Origin: Pestalotiopsis fici W106-1
Taxonomy: Eukaryota > Ascomycota > Sordariomycetes > Amphisphaeriales > Sporocadaceae
NCBI RefSeq assembly: GCF_000516985.1
Contig: NW_006917093.1
Span: 2,108,001 to 2,172,000, forward strand
Direction of reading: 5' to 3'
DNA length: 64,000 nt
Made by a program: the position numbers and the translations under genes. Within the stretch, counting starts at the first letter, position 1; every line of letters begins with the position of its first letter. Of the stretch, positions 46,324 to 56,469 are shown in pieces. A model generated the notes under the pieces. It made no database searches. It saw nothing but the letters and a program-made list of their open reading frames with translations, and had not been told where the DNA came from.

Positions 46324-47143
46324 GACGGGACGTCAGAGTTTATGTCTTCCCTAGATTGCAGTCAATGAGGAATTTTTCATGCATTTTTACCAATGAACTG
46401 AACACGACATCTGGCTCGAAGCCATGAATACTCTGACTTGACGGTTTGACGTGGAAACCTCAAGACTTGCTCTTGATGCGCCTGCTGTGAACTAGGCTAG
46501 GTATTGTGGTTTCTCTGTACGTTGGCCAACTGTTCTCCAGTGACGCTAAGGGTGAGAATAACACTAAATGTTTGAATTACGCCGAATCATCAAGACTTAC
46601 AAATCAACTGCTCAGATGTTGCAATACAAGACCCGATTCTTAATGTTGTGATCATCAGATCTTGCAACAATAAATCAGACCTCGCAAACTGAAATATGGA
46701 TTGATCAAAATGGTCCCGTACCCCGAAGTTGTCTACTCTTGCTTTAATAATCCGGAACATGTAGAAGGAGAGAGTTCCTCCGCTGAGATCGTGGGGCAGC
46801 TGGCTCGACTTGTCCGAATTGTGCGGTTTCCACCGACGCTACATCCCCTTGACTCCTATCCGCAGAGGTATGCACTTGTACGAGCAGGCAGTTTTGCGGG
46901 CTACCTAGATTATCAATTTTTACAGACTCAATATAGGATGCCAGTAGCAATACTAGAATCCACAATGGAAGTTTGGCACATGAGAATTATACAAGTATCG
47001 TTGTCCGAGTCCATCCGGCGACTCAAGTATATAAGTCTCTCCAGAGATGCCATGATCACTCAAAAAAATAATTCACATTAACCAAGGAGATTGTTTGCAA
47101 GCATCAAAGTCACGCCTTACCGCGAGCCGCCATATCCAGCAGA
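46324..47143. other. Intergenic: promoter of the alpha/beta hydrolase gene
   Basis: An open frame of about 124 codons from an ATG at 46710 lacks family resemblance. TATATAAG at 47028-47035 lies 109 nt before the hydrolase ATG. Confidence 0.5.
47028..47035 (+). promoter_or_regulatory. TATA box of alpha/beta hydrolase gene
   Basis: TATATAAG, 109 nt upstream of the ATG at 47144. Confidence 0.5.
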
Positions 47144-48101
47144 ATGTCCGACCAACACTTCCTACAAATGGAGGATGGTGTCCGCCTCAACTACACGCAA
47201 AGCGGTGAACTTGGAAAGCCAAACCTCTTGTTCTTGAATGGTTGGCGACAGACAGCAGCTCAGTGGAGCAGCCAGGTCCAGTACTTTCAAAAGGACTTTC
47301 GAGTTACGACATATGATTATCGTGGGCATGGCGAGTCGGATAAACCAACCTCTGGTTACACTGGTGCGTAGATTCTTTTTGACATTTTGTGTTATAGAAC
47401 TTACCTTCTCATGCTGTTATGGAGTCATGAGAAGCTCGTACTCGATACTAAATAGGATATACTAATCGGAAACATGTATTATAGTACCAGTCCTCGCAAG
47501 CGACCTCAATACTCTAATCCATGCGCTTGATCTCAAAGATATCACAATCATTGGCCACTCCCTGGGCGGTCAGATGACCTGGGCCCTCTGGAAATTCCAC
47601 CCCGAGTCCAGGGGACGCATCATTCGCTTCGTGTCCGTCGATGGCTCGCCGTGCATGTTGATTAACCCGTCTTGGACCGAGCAGGAATCAAAGGACTTTG
47701 GTGGCGTCTTCACCCAAGGACAGCTGGAAGAGATATCCAACGCTTTCGACAGTGTGATGCCAGCCGTCATCAGGGGCATGTTCACGGACAAGACCAGCGA
47801 GCAAGACTTTGCTTGGGTGTGGGAGCAGATTACAAAGATGCCCAGTGATGCCGCGCTCGCCTTGTTCAAGGACTTGGTATCTAGGGACTGGAGAGAGGTA
47901 CTGCCGCAGGTCAAGGTGCCGACTCTGATCATTGGAGGCGAAGCCAGTGTTCTCCAGCAAGACACATCGCGCTGGATGCATACGCAGATTCCAGGCTCGA
48001 AGCTTCACCTATTTGGCAAGGAGAAGGGCGGCCACTTTACGTTCTGGGAATTCCCTGAAGCATTCAACAAGGTCCTTGACGAGTTTGTTCATTCAGGATG
48101 A
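47144..48101 (+). CDS. Alpha/beta hydrolase (non-haem haloperoxidase/esterase-like)
   Basis: Exons: 47144-47363 and 47485-48101, giving 278 aa. The fold is plain: oxyanion strand LLFLNGWRQTAAQW, YDYRGHGESDKP, nucleophile elbow GHSLGG (Ser near 100), acid residue in the VPTLIIGGEAS strand region, and the catalytic His in KGGHFTFWEFPEAF. No signal peptide. Such proteins are esterases, lactonases or C-C hydrolases in fungal pathways; older annotation calls the group non-haem chloroperoxidases, but halogenation is not implied. Last gene of the P450/LanC-like/methyltransferase block; same strand as the methyltransferase with its own TATA promoter. The role in a common pathway is inference. Confidence 0.9.
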
Positions 48102-49573
48102 GTTTTCTTCAAGAAAGGCCAAACTACATTACTGAACCATCTACATGTGCGAGATTGAAATTTATGTGCATCATTTATGAATATATTTTATCTGCTGCCT
48201 AGTAGTCATCATTCGTTTCCAAATGAGAGGGGACAGGTGATTCATGATGTAACACCGAAACCCTTATGTCCTCGACTATTGTTTAGATCGGAGTAATACT
48301 CCATGATAAGTGACGAGTCAAAATATTATATATATCATGAAGGGAAGGGACAAAGACTCTAACGTGGGTCAACGAGCACTGTTTGAATTGTTGACATGTC
48401 ATTTGCATTACTGAAGATGCTCAATCATGTAAGGGATCGTTCACCGAGGTGATGTATGGGACAACGTAAATAGCAGAGACGCTCACGGAATGCAGGAACA
48501 AAACGCTGATACGAGCAAAAGGTGAAGAGCAACGTTGCAGACAAGGGCAGCTCAACTTGTTAACCAAAAACCCACATGAAGTTGTAAGTTGCTTCCATGC
48601 AATGCTCGGTTCATGTGCAAACTTTGACGTGCACTCTGTAGATGTCACGCAAATGCAAGTTCTATGCAAGTGATTACCTAGTATTACCTTAATGTGTGTA
48701 TCCATTGTTCAATGTTCAGCATCAAAAGAACCCCAGATGCCTGTGATACTGCAATGCAATGCCCAAAAAAATGAGTTGTTTAGTGGAGAACCGCGTGGAT
48801 GACAGGTAGGCATACACCCTAGCGACAGCTGGAGCCCCTGTGGGTTTGCGCAGAACGGAACATTAAACACCGTTTGACTGCCGTGGATTAGCGGGTCGCT
48901 GGTACCTACGGAGGAACCCAGACAGACCCAATGAACCCCAGTTGCCAGCCAGGAAAGACGCTGGATGAGGAGGAGCCGAAAAATCAGCTTCAATATCGCT
49001 TCTGCAGTTGAATCAGTCACTGTTCCATTCCGTCCTCGCTTATCACTTTTACTTGCCGTCCTGTCCTCGACCCAAACACTCGTGTCTCGGCGATAATCTC
49101 AGAAGAGACATAGATTCAAAGAGCACAGAACGACTGCACGTAGACAAGGATAAGTAACAGAACCGTGCTTGACTTAGACCTTTGGCGCCAAAAGCCCATC
49201 GTCATCCATTGTTCTTTCTCAGAAAAAAAGCTACCCCACCTTCTTCACTGTTCTCAATTTCGCAAAGTTCCCAGTCGACCAGGGCGAAGACAAGAGGATA
49301 ATCGCATCCGCGAGAAACTCCCGATTAGGCCTCGTCCTCACTGTGCCAAAAACAACCACCACCTACCTCCCAGGTTACCGCACATTCGACTTGCCTTGCC
49401 TTGCAGCGCACCGCACCGCACATACATACGCCGCTTTCCTTGTCCAAGACCACACAGCAACTCATCGCCCGTTCAACTACCCGAGCAACAATCGGGACGC
49501 ATCCACTCAGGAAGACGACGTTGCTGCACTCTTTGCGCGCACACGACCAGAACCCCTCCTCCCAAACGCCCAA
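48102..49573. other. Intergenic (1.5 kb), no gene seen
   Basis: Left part AT-rich; right part is promoter and long leader of the Ran-binding protein gene, with the palindrome at 49181-49192. Frames that run into the gene from 49343 lack an ATG before 49574. Confidence 0.55.
49181..49192. promoter_or_regulatory. Perfect 12-bp palindrome TTTGGCGCCAAA
   Basis: Matches the classical E2F/DP consensus in both orientations, about 380 bp upstream of the Ran-binding protein ATG. Ascomycetes normally use MBF/SBF-type factors, so the role is unknown. Confidence 0.3.
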
Positions 49574-51251
49574 ATGACAGACAAAGCCTCGACGCCCGAT
49601 ATTACAAGGAGTGCTTCACCGGCTGATCGCTCCAAGCCTTCTTCAGCTGAAGATCCCGACACCGCTACCACTCGCAAAGAGTTTGATAACACCAGAATTT
49701 CAGAGCCCAACGCTGCTTCCGCCATGTCTGCCTTGCAGGCCAGCTCCAAGCTCTCTGCCGACGGCGACAAGGCAACCCTAGAGCTGCCCGTTCCCGACAG
49801 CCAGAACGACAAGCTAAAGGAACAGCTCTCGTCGCCTAAGAAGAAGCGAGCGCACGACGAGGTAGAACCCAACAAGGACCCCGCCCAGGATCCAAATGGC
49901 GACGTTTCGCCCATAGGCGCGAATGGCTCTGCTGCTTTGAGCAGAACAGACCGACTAGAGCCCGAGAAGAAACGACACCGAGATATCTCCAGCGAGATCA
50001 AGGCTGACGCTGCCGAGACCAAGGTACGAAGAATCGTTAGCCCACATCCAGCACTTCTCGCAGCTGGGTTATGTCATGTCGCCTGTTGATGGCCCCTCAC
50101 TAACTCGTGCCCAGGACTCTGCTGAGCCCAAAACCACATCGACCAGTGGAAACACACCAGACGAGACAAAGGCACCCACTGAGAAGCCCACTACTACTTC
50201 CGACTCTGCCTTCAAGAGCTCGGGACTTTCAGGATTTGCAGCGGCGTCTTCTTCTCCTTTCCTGGCTGCCGGTGCCAAGCCACTCACCTCGTTTGCCAGT
50301 GCTTCGGCATCGCCGTCGCCATTTGGCGCCTCGGCATCATCCAAGTCAAACACACCCTCGGTCTTTGGTTCAGGCAGCGCAGCCAATGGCTCTTCGCCAT
50401 TTGGACAACTTGGCGCAGCTTCCAAACCTTTTGGGGGAAGTGCTTTCGGCGGTGGTTTCACCAGCACCTTTGGCAGCAGCAAGTTGACCTCGTTTGCTCA
50501 GCCGGGCGGATCTCTCAAGAGCAGTAAGCCCGCAAAGGCATTTGGAGCCCCGGATAGTGACCCCGACTCGGATGGAGAAGATGAAGCAGATGATGCAGCC
50601 AGCACCACCCAAGGCGATGCCGACAAGCAAGACAAAGATGAGAAAGAGGGTGAGAGTGACACCAAGAAGACAAAGCTCCAGCGAGGTAAGTTTTATTTGT
50701 TTGAAGAGGCTGCCTGAGTCATGTAAGCTGACGGGCTGTATAGTGACGGTAGATAATGGCGAGGCGGGTGAGGCTACTATCCTCCAGCTTCGCGCGAAGA
50801 TCTTTCATCTGGACAAGGGAGCCACGGCCTGGAAGGAACGCGGTGCCGGCAACCTCAAGGTCAACGTTCCAATTCAATGTATCGACACGGACGACAATGG
50901 GCTGCCCATTCCTGGCAGTTTCGACGCTTCCAGCCTAGAGGATGGAGATGTCAAATCCGTCCGACTTATTATGCGACAGGACTCGACGCACAAGGTCATT
51001 CTGAACACGACGCTTATACCTGCCATGACGTTCCAGGAAAAGCCTATGAACAAGACTGTCTGCGTATTGTTTACTGCCATTGAAGGGGCGGGCGAGGCCA
51101 TCAGTGTCCAATTAAAGGTATGTCGACGTTCTTTTGGCGAGGCACCTGCTGAATTCTTCACTAACAATGTAAAACACAGATGAACCCCGCAAATGCTAAG
51201 AGCTTCCTCAACGAGGTCGGCAAGATCCAACGCGAGCTTCAGTCGAATTAG
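49574..51251 (+). CDS. Nuclear Ran-binding protein (Yrb2/RanBP3-like)
   Basis: Cofactor for nuclear export: binds RanGTP through a RanBD1 domain and helps exportin Crm1. Exons: 49574-50023, 50115-50685, 50744-51117, 51180-51251, giving 488 aa. The N-terminal half is disordered, with basic nuclear-signal-like patches (SPKKKRAHDE, PEKKRHRD), then a Ser/Ala/Phe-rich central region with FG and SPFG dipeptides as in nucleoporins, then an acidic stretch. The RanBD1 fold fills the C-terminal third: LQLRAKIFHLDK, WKERGAGNLKVN, RLIMRQDSTHKVILNTTL and KTVCVLFTAIEG. Nup2-like nucleoporin is the main alternative, but the domain order and size favour Yrb2/RanBP3. All introns are GT..AG and in frame. The start is the first ATG of the frame. 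Confidence 0.88.
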
Positions 51252-53126
51252 TGGCACGACAAAGCTTCAGTTGTCCATCTTGGCTCTGGAAAGAGCTCGC
51301 CCGTCACCAGTGATGAGACCCCAACTTCAAGACCGGCCTCACCAGGATGGGCGCAGCATCACGTTACCCCCCAAGACAATTAAACATTCAGAAGAGGATT
51401 CCACATCAGAAACCTCATATGGCAAATCCATCAAAGGACAGCACGTCAACATGTGCGAGGATTCTGATGAGCAGAGTCCTGGCCGTGACCGACACGCATC
51501 GCCGTAGGCTTCGGAAACTTAGATTGGCCCGGAATCAAAGGTCAAACGACGAGGCAGCAACAGTAAAGACGAACAGACATAGCAAACAGCTCTAATTGTC
51601 ATGAAACCCACAAAGCCGCCGTGAATGATTGCGCTCACACCTCGAATGTCGAGGACCGCTGCCACAGTAACGAGAGCGAAAAAGGGCTCAAGCAGAAGCG
51701 GTCGTCTCAGCGGAAGGTTGACGAGACTGGCACATCTGCTACCGAGAGCGCCTCGACCGATGATACTTTGACCAGATACAGGTAAAGGATGATGGAGTAG
51801 TCTGGCGGTTCGAACCCTTCACCATAGCCAGAGCTGGTTCATGAATCAAGCATGTATACGTCATACGCCAGGGCAAAGCAATATGAAAGATTCTGGCTTA
51901 TTGTGTAAAAAGGATAGCATTGTTGCACACTGTGGCCAGTAGATGGAGTTATCTTGCATCGCCAGAACTGTGTCTCTATAGAAAGGACTAGATATGGATT
52001 GGCAGCGATAGTTGTGCCCAAGGAGGTATATGCTGGGCCGATGCAGTACCTCGTTTTAGAGTTCTCTACTTGAGCAATACGGACGTAGGTGTATGGATAA
52101 CTCTCGCCGTCTAGGTATTCATAATGGTTAATTCATTTTTGATATGCGAGAGGATCGAGTTCATGGTCAATTGTTTATTCTGACTTCTGATTTATGTCTT
52201 AATCCGCTGCGACCACCACAGCATACATAGATGGACATGGAGTTGTATTTGAGTAGTATTATCCATAGAATACTGCTGAGAACAACTAGCTATAACCACA
52301 TTTCGAGGTTGATAGGATTTTGACCACGTGGGTTGGCCTTGTCTAAATGCTCCAAGGCTGAGGACGTCAATAACGTCGAGTAATACGGCCAATCGGAAAC
52401 CACGAAGATGTGTTTTGTCAATATATGCGTATTAGTGGAGACCAAAGTCCTATTTGGCACTCTGGGCAATTCGATTTTGTATGATGATCATCCATGTCCA
52501 ACAGACACCAGGCGAGCCACTAACTAAAAATGGTAAATTCATCGTCAGCTTTATCTCGACCATGATCTTTCTGGGCGCCTGCATAAAGGATGCAGTTTGT
52601 CTTGATAACGAGGATAAGGAGACGGGCATACATACACATTTGGTACTGACAAGAGTCAAGCCATCATGATCTCTTTAGCATTCTGAAAAGTCGATCAATG
52701 GTTGATCAGAAAAGACATCCCCGCCTAAGTAAGGTCGACTGGCGACCTCTAAAACAAAACCCCACCGGACTCACGATGAACTGTTGGATCCTTGCCGTAT
52801 CCTGCGGCCCGGCTGTTGGGCGGATCCAAAATTGAGACCCCACGTTGCCTATCTTGCATGCTAGCATCCGATATCCTCCAGGGCCAGGGGGGCACCCAAG
52901 AAAGAAATAAGAGCCCTCTGGCGAAATTTTGCTGCGTGCGCATATATGGGATGGAATAGATCACGCCATTTGCCGCGAGAGATGGGAAGAAACACGGCCG
53001 GCCTTCTCTGTTCGCCTCTTTATTAACGTGTCGTCAGTGTTGGTGCTACCGAGGCCTACAGAGTACATTCACAAGGGTTGAATCGGCAAACATTCAAACG
53101 TGGGCGACAGCATCCCAAGAGAAAAC
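51252..53126. other. Intergenic (1.9 kb), no supported gene
   Basis: Short frames only. Basic Ser/Arg-rich frames just after 51252 are likely 3' UTR translation. The right end is the promoter of the second P450. Confidence 0.5.
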
Positions 53127-54953
53127 ATGTCGTCGGACACGGCTGCCGTATCATCGCTGGCGCAGCTGCCTCTGGCAGTGAGCGCCGTCGTTGTCGGGCT
53201 GCTCTCGTTGCTATATTTAGCCTACCAGTGGGCTCTGCCCAAACCTCTGCCAGGCATTCCGTACAACAAAGCTGCTGTCAAATCAATTCTAGGCGATGTG
53301 GTTGAGGTCAGGGAGCTACAGAAGAAGGGGGGCAGGCCGCGGGCCTGGCTGGGAGAGCAACCATGGCGGCACAACAGTCCGCTGGTTCAAGTCTTTCTCG
53401 CGCCGCTGGCCAAGCCCATCTTGATTCTTTCCGATTTTCGCGAGGCCCAGGATATTCTGCTCCGCAGAGGCAAGGAATTCGATCGCGGCGGCCGCAACCT
53501 CGACGCCCTCGGCGGTGTCATTCCGAATCATCACATTGGCATGCAGACTTCAAGTCCTCGGTTCAAGGCAAATCGGGAACTGGTCAAGGATCTCATGACT
53601 CCTAATTTCTTGCACACTGTATGTAAAAAGAAGCAAAAGAAGTCGGCTCTCAACGTTCATATCGAAAAACATAAGCTCATCTGGTTACAGGTTTCTGCTC
53701 CCGAGATTCACCGCAACACGCTCAAGTTCATCGATCTGTGGAAGCTCAAGGCGGAAAAGGCCAATGGTCGACCGTTTCGGGCAGACGAGGACATTCACGT
53801 CATGACCTTTGACATTATCAAGATTGTTGCGCTCGGCGAGGGTGACTCGCAGAGCATGACGGAGCTGTACCACGATATCGTGCGCAAGACTGATCTGGAG
53901 GGCCAGGTTCCCGACAGCAAGGACGCTCCCGTACACTTCCCTGACCATTTGCCCAACGAGGACCTCCGCTCTCACCAGGTCCAGCAGGACGCCGTCGGGC
54001 AGTCCATCAGTGCGCCTCTACCTGGTCTATTCCACAAGATGAACAACCGGAAACCACACATGCAGGAGGCCTACGCCACCAAAGCGCGCATGCTCGAGAA
54101 GCAAATCGGCCTAGCCATTAAGCGCGCCGAGGCTGGCGAGGACGTCAAGTCGGCACTGGACCACATGGTGAAGCGTGAGATTAACGCAGCCAAAAAGGCT
54201 GGCCGGGCTCCCGTCTTTGACTCCCCTTACATGAAGGATGAACTCTACGGTTACATTGGCGCCGGCCACGAAACCACGGCCACCTCGTTCCAGTGGGGTC
54301 TCAAACACATGGCCATCCACCGGGACATTCAGCACAAGCTCCGCGCAGCCCTGCGCGCCACCTACGCCGACGCCGCGGCGGCGCAGCGCTCGCCCACCGT
54401 TGCCGAGATCACCAAGGCGCAGGTCCCGTACCTGGAGGCGGTCATGGAGGAGATTCTACGGCTGACGGGACCCGTGCTCGGCGTTTTCCGCCAGGCCCAG
54501 GTCGACACGACGCTGCTGGGCCACCGGGTGCCCAAGGGCACGCAGGTCTTTATGCCCACCATGGGCGCCAGCGTCGCGCGGCCGTCTTTCGCCGTCGACG
54601 AGGCCGTGCGGAGCGAGAGCTCGCGGTCCCACACGGAGAAGCGCGGCGACTGGGACGACCTGGACCCCGAGGCCTTTGTGCCGGAGCGCTGGCTCAAGAC
54701 TGAGGACGACGACGAGACTTTGCAGTCGTCTTTTGACTCGCAGGCCGGTCCCTTTTTGACGTTTAGCAATGGCGTGCGTGGTTGCTTTGGACGCCGTCTC
54801 GCGTACCTCGAGCTCCGCATCCTCATGACGCTGCTATTTTGGAATCTGGAGTTGGGTTCGCTGCCAGAAGAGCTCAATACTTTTGAGGCTGTTGACAGTC
54901 TCACTACCAAACCTGCCAAGTGTTTTGTGAGGATATCCGAGGCCAAATACTAG
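53127..54953 (+). CDS. Cytochrome P450 monooxygenase
   Basis: Exons 53127-53618 and 53691-54953, giving 584 aa. The 72-nt intron has a GTATGT donor and ACAG acceptor but no in-frame stop, so an unspliced reading would add 24 Lys-rich residues after FLHT; removal restores NFLHTVSAPEIHRN. An N-terminal anchor helix is followed by the PKPLPGIPYN hinge. Motifs: I helix AGHETTATS near 355, ExxR in EEILRLTGP, AFVPERWL, and haem loop FSNGVRGCFGRRLAYLELR with Cys529. This is a different subfamily from the P450 at 41012 (little similarity outside core motifs). Substrate unknown. The next gene is a cupin on the same strand, 785 bp on. The frame extends upstream only via GTG. Confidence 0.93.
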   Translation: MSSDTAAVSSLAQLPLAVSAVVVGLLSLLYLAYQWALPKPLPGIPYNKAAVKSILGDVVEVRELQKKGGRPRAWLGEQPWRHNSPLVQVFLAPLAKPILILSDFREAQDILLRRGKEFDRGGRNLDALGGVIPNHHIGMQTSSPRFKANRELVKDLMTPNFLHTVCKKKQKKSALNVHIEKHKLIWLQVSAPEIHRNTLKFIDLWKLKAEKANGRPFRADEDIHVMTFDIIKIVALGEGDSQSMTELYHDIVRKTDLEGQVPDSKDAPVHFPDHLPNEDLRSHQVQQDAVGQSISAPLPGLFHKMNNRKPHMQEAYATKARMLEKQIGLAIKRAEAGEDVKSALDHMVKREINAAKKAGRAPVFDSPYMKDELYGYIGAGHETTATSFQWGLKHMAIHRDIQHKLRAALRATYADAAAAQRSPTVAEITKAQVPYLEAVMEEILRLTGPVLGVFRQAQVDTTLLGHRVPKGTQVFMPTMGASVARPSFAVDEAVRSESSRSHTEKRGDWDDLDPEAFVPERWLKTEDDDETLQSSFDSQAGPFLTFSNGVRGCFGRRLAYLELRILMTLLFWNLELGSLPEELNTFEAVDSLTTKPAKCFVRISEAKY

Positions 54954-55738
54954 ACATGAATTAATCTTCTTTGTCTTTAATATGATCTTCATATTATTGA
55001 TCTAATCAAGATCTCATACGAGATATGGAGTTGGAGAGCGACTGGAATTTTTCCTTTTTTCCCCTTAGATGGAGTTTGAACGCGAAGAGCGATATGGGAG
55101 AATTAGAAGTATAGACTTAGAAGCCCTTGATTTACCAGTCTTGAAAGATACTACCACCACGTTGCTGCCTACGCCCATCTTCGTATCCAACACATGAATG
55201 AAACGGCTTTCGGCGTGTGCTTACTCACGAGCAAAGTCGGGACTCTCAAGACGCGAAGTTCCGATCGTTCCTGATCCCAAGTGGGGAATTGTCAGATGTG
55301 CGTAATGTTTCTAAACTCTTTTGCTAGCTAAAGGATTCAAAGGATTACCAGGCTATACCGGATGTAGTATCGTTTGGGCCAGCTTCCGACCTCTAGTTGA
55401 ACTACCATATTCCGACTCAATGTACCATGTGTAAGCAGGGGACTTGACACCTGGGTATGAGGAAGATTATAGCCAGGCACCCGTTTCGTTCGGCGCTGAG
55501 ATGGGTGGATTTGGGCTTACATGATACCAATATTTGTTAACTTTGTAAAACAAAGCATACCTAATCTAATTTATATAAAGTATGAAATCTGCCGTCATAC
55601 ATTCATCTTGATCACCTGGTTCATTATATTAATTCACCTCTACGTCATTCTCACAAGTAAAAGCTACACTGCTCGCCATCAAAATTCAAACCCCAGCTTT
55701 ATTATCCAATAAACATTATTAACATTACTCACAACAAC
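54954..55738. other. AT-rich intergenic region
   Basis: 3' flank of the P450 and promoter of the cupin gene; AT-rich from about 55540, no gene seen. Confidence 0.6.
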
Positions 55739-56278
55739 ATGTCATCCTCATCACCAGACCTCCGTGTAGTCGTCACGGGCCACACCCAAGACGGAACCTC
55801 CATCTTCACCTCGGATACCACGGTCCAGCCCATTCACCACTTTGGTCCCGCGGGCCCATCATTTGCCGTGCTCGACGCGCAGTCCTCGGTCCCGGCCTCT
55901 AACCAGACCCCCGGCCCCGACCTGGCCGGCTCGCTGCCGCGGTGTCCCCCCGAGGGAGTGCTCTTTTCCGTCGTCACGTACCCGCCGGGGTTCTCGGCGC
56001 CGGCGCCGCACCGCACCACGACGCGCGACTATGGCGTCGTGCTGGCGGGTGAGATTGTGTTGGAGCTCGAGGGCGGCGGCGGAGAAGAAGGAAAGCAACA
56101 AGGAGAAAGGAAGACGTTGCGGCAGGGCGACTTTTTGATTCAGGGCGGTGCGAGTCATTGTTGGAGTAATCGAAGCAGTGAGGATTGTCGGGTGGCGTTT
56201 GTCATGGTAGGCGCAGACAAGGTGCGGACGGCTGGTGGAAACGAGTTGGAGGAGACTGTTTTTCAGAAAAAGGGATAA
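55739..56278 (+). CDS. Cupin-domain protein
   Basis: Single-exon, 179 aa, no signal peptide. A single cupin barrel: the first motif has PHRTTTRDYGVVLAGEIVLELE (His near 97 and the G-Y-V-L-G pattern), the second has LRQGDFLIQGGASHCWSNRS. The usual two-His/one-Glu metal set is only partly kept, with His, Asp and a late His visible. Similar small fungal cupins are annotated as oxygenases, isomerases or cyclases and turn up in metabolite clusters. Here the neighbour is a P450, which allows a shared pathway, but convergent housekeeping PLC follows. A Gly/Glu/Gln-rich insert (about 116-128) interrupts the barrel. Function not known. Confidence 0.82.
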   Translation: MSSSSPDLRVVVTGHTQDGTSIFTSDTTVQPIHHFGPAGPSFAVLDAQSSVPASNQTPGPDLAGSLPRCPPEGVLFSVVTYPPGFSAPAPHRTTTRDYGVVLAGEIVLELEGGGGEEGKQQGERKTLRQGDFLIQGGASHCWSNRSSEDCRVAFVMVGADKVRTAGGNELEETVFQKKG

Positions 56279-56469
56279 GAGTACCTCATGGATTGTGTGT
56301 ACAAGTGTTAGGAGAGTTGGCCAAGTTAGGAAATTGGATTTATAGCATGAGAGATTTCTATCAAATTTCGTCAACGAAAGCTACCGGATTTCAAGTATCT
56401 GATTATTATTAATCCCTACAGATCCAGATCCATCAATAAACTAGCGAAAGGGAAACAAGGGCCGCTCGA

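Noticed and set aside
46824..46835. CGG-N6-CCG, a possible Zn2Cys6 binding site in the hydrolase promoter
   Set aside because: A six-base specificity occurs often by chance, and it was not found repeated in the neighbouring promoters.
51807..51817. GGTTCGAACCC, a tRNA B-box-like motif
   Set aside because: No A box at the right distance and no acceptor stem pairing around it.
14899..54953. One large ustiloxin-like cluster joining tyrosinase, UstYa-like protein, peptidase, methyltransferase and P450s
   Set aside because: The parts are spread over 40 kb and interrupted by clear housekeeping genes (Mad1, Tam41, Ran-binding protein), and no precursor with repeated cores was found.
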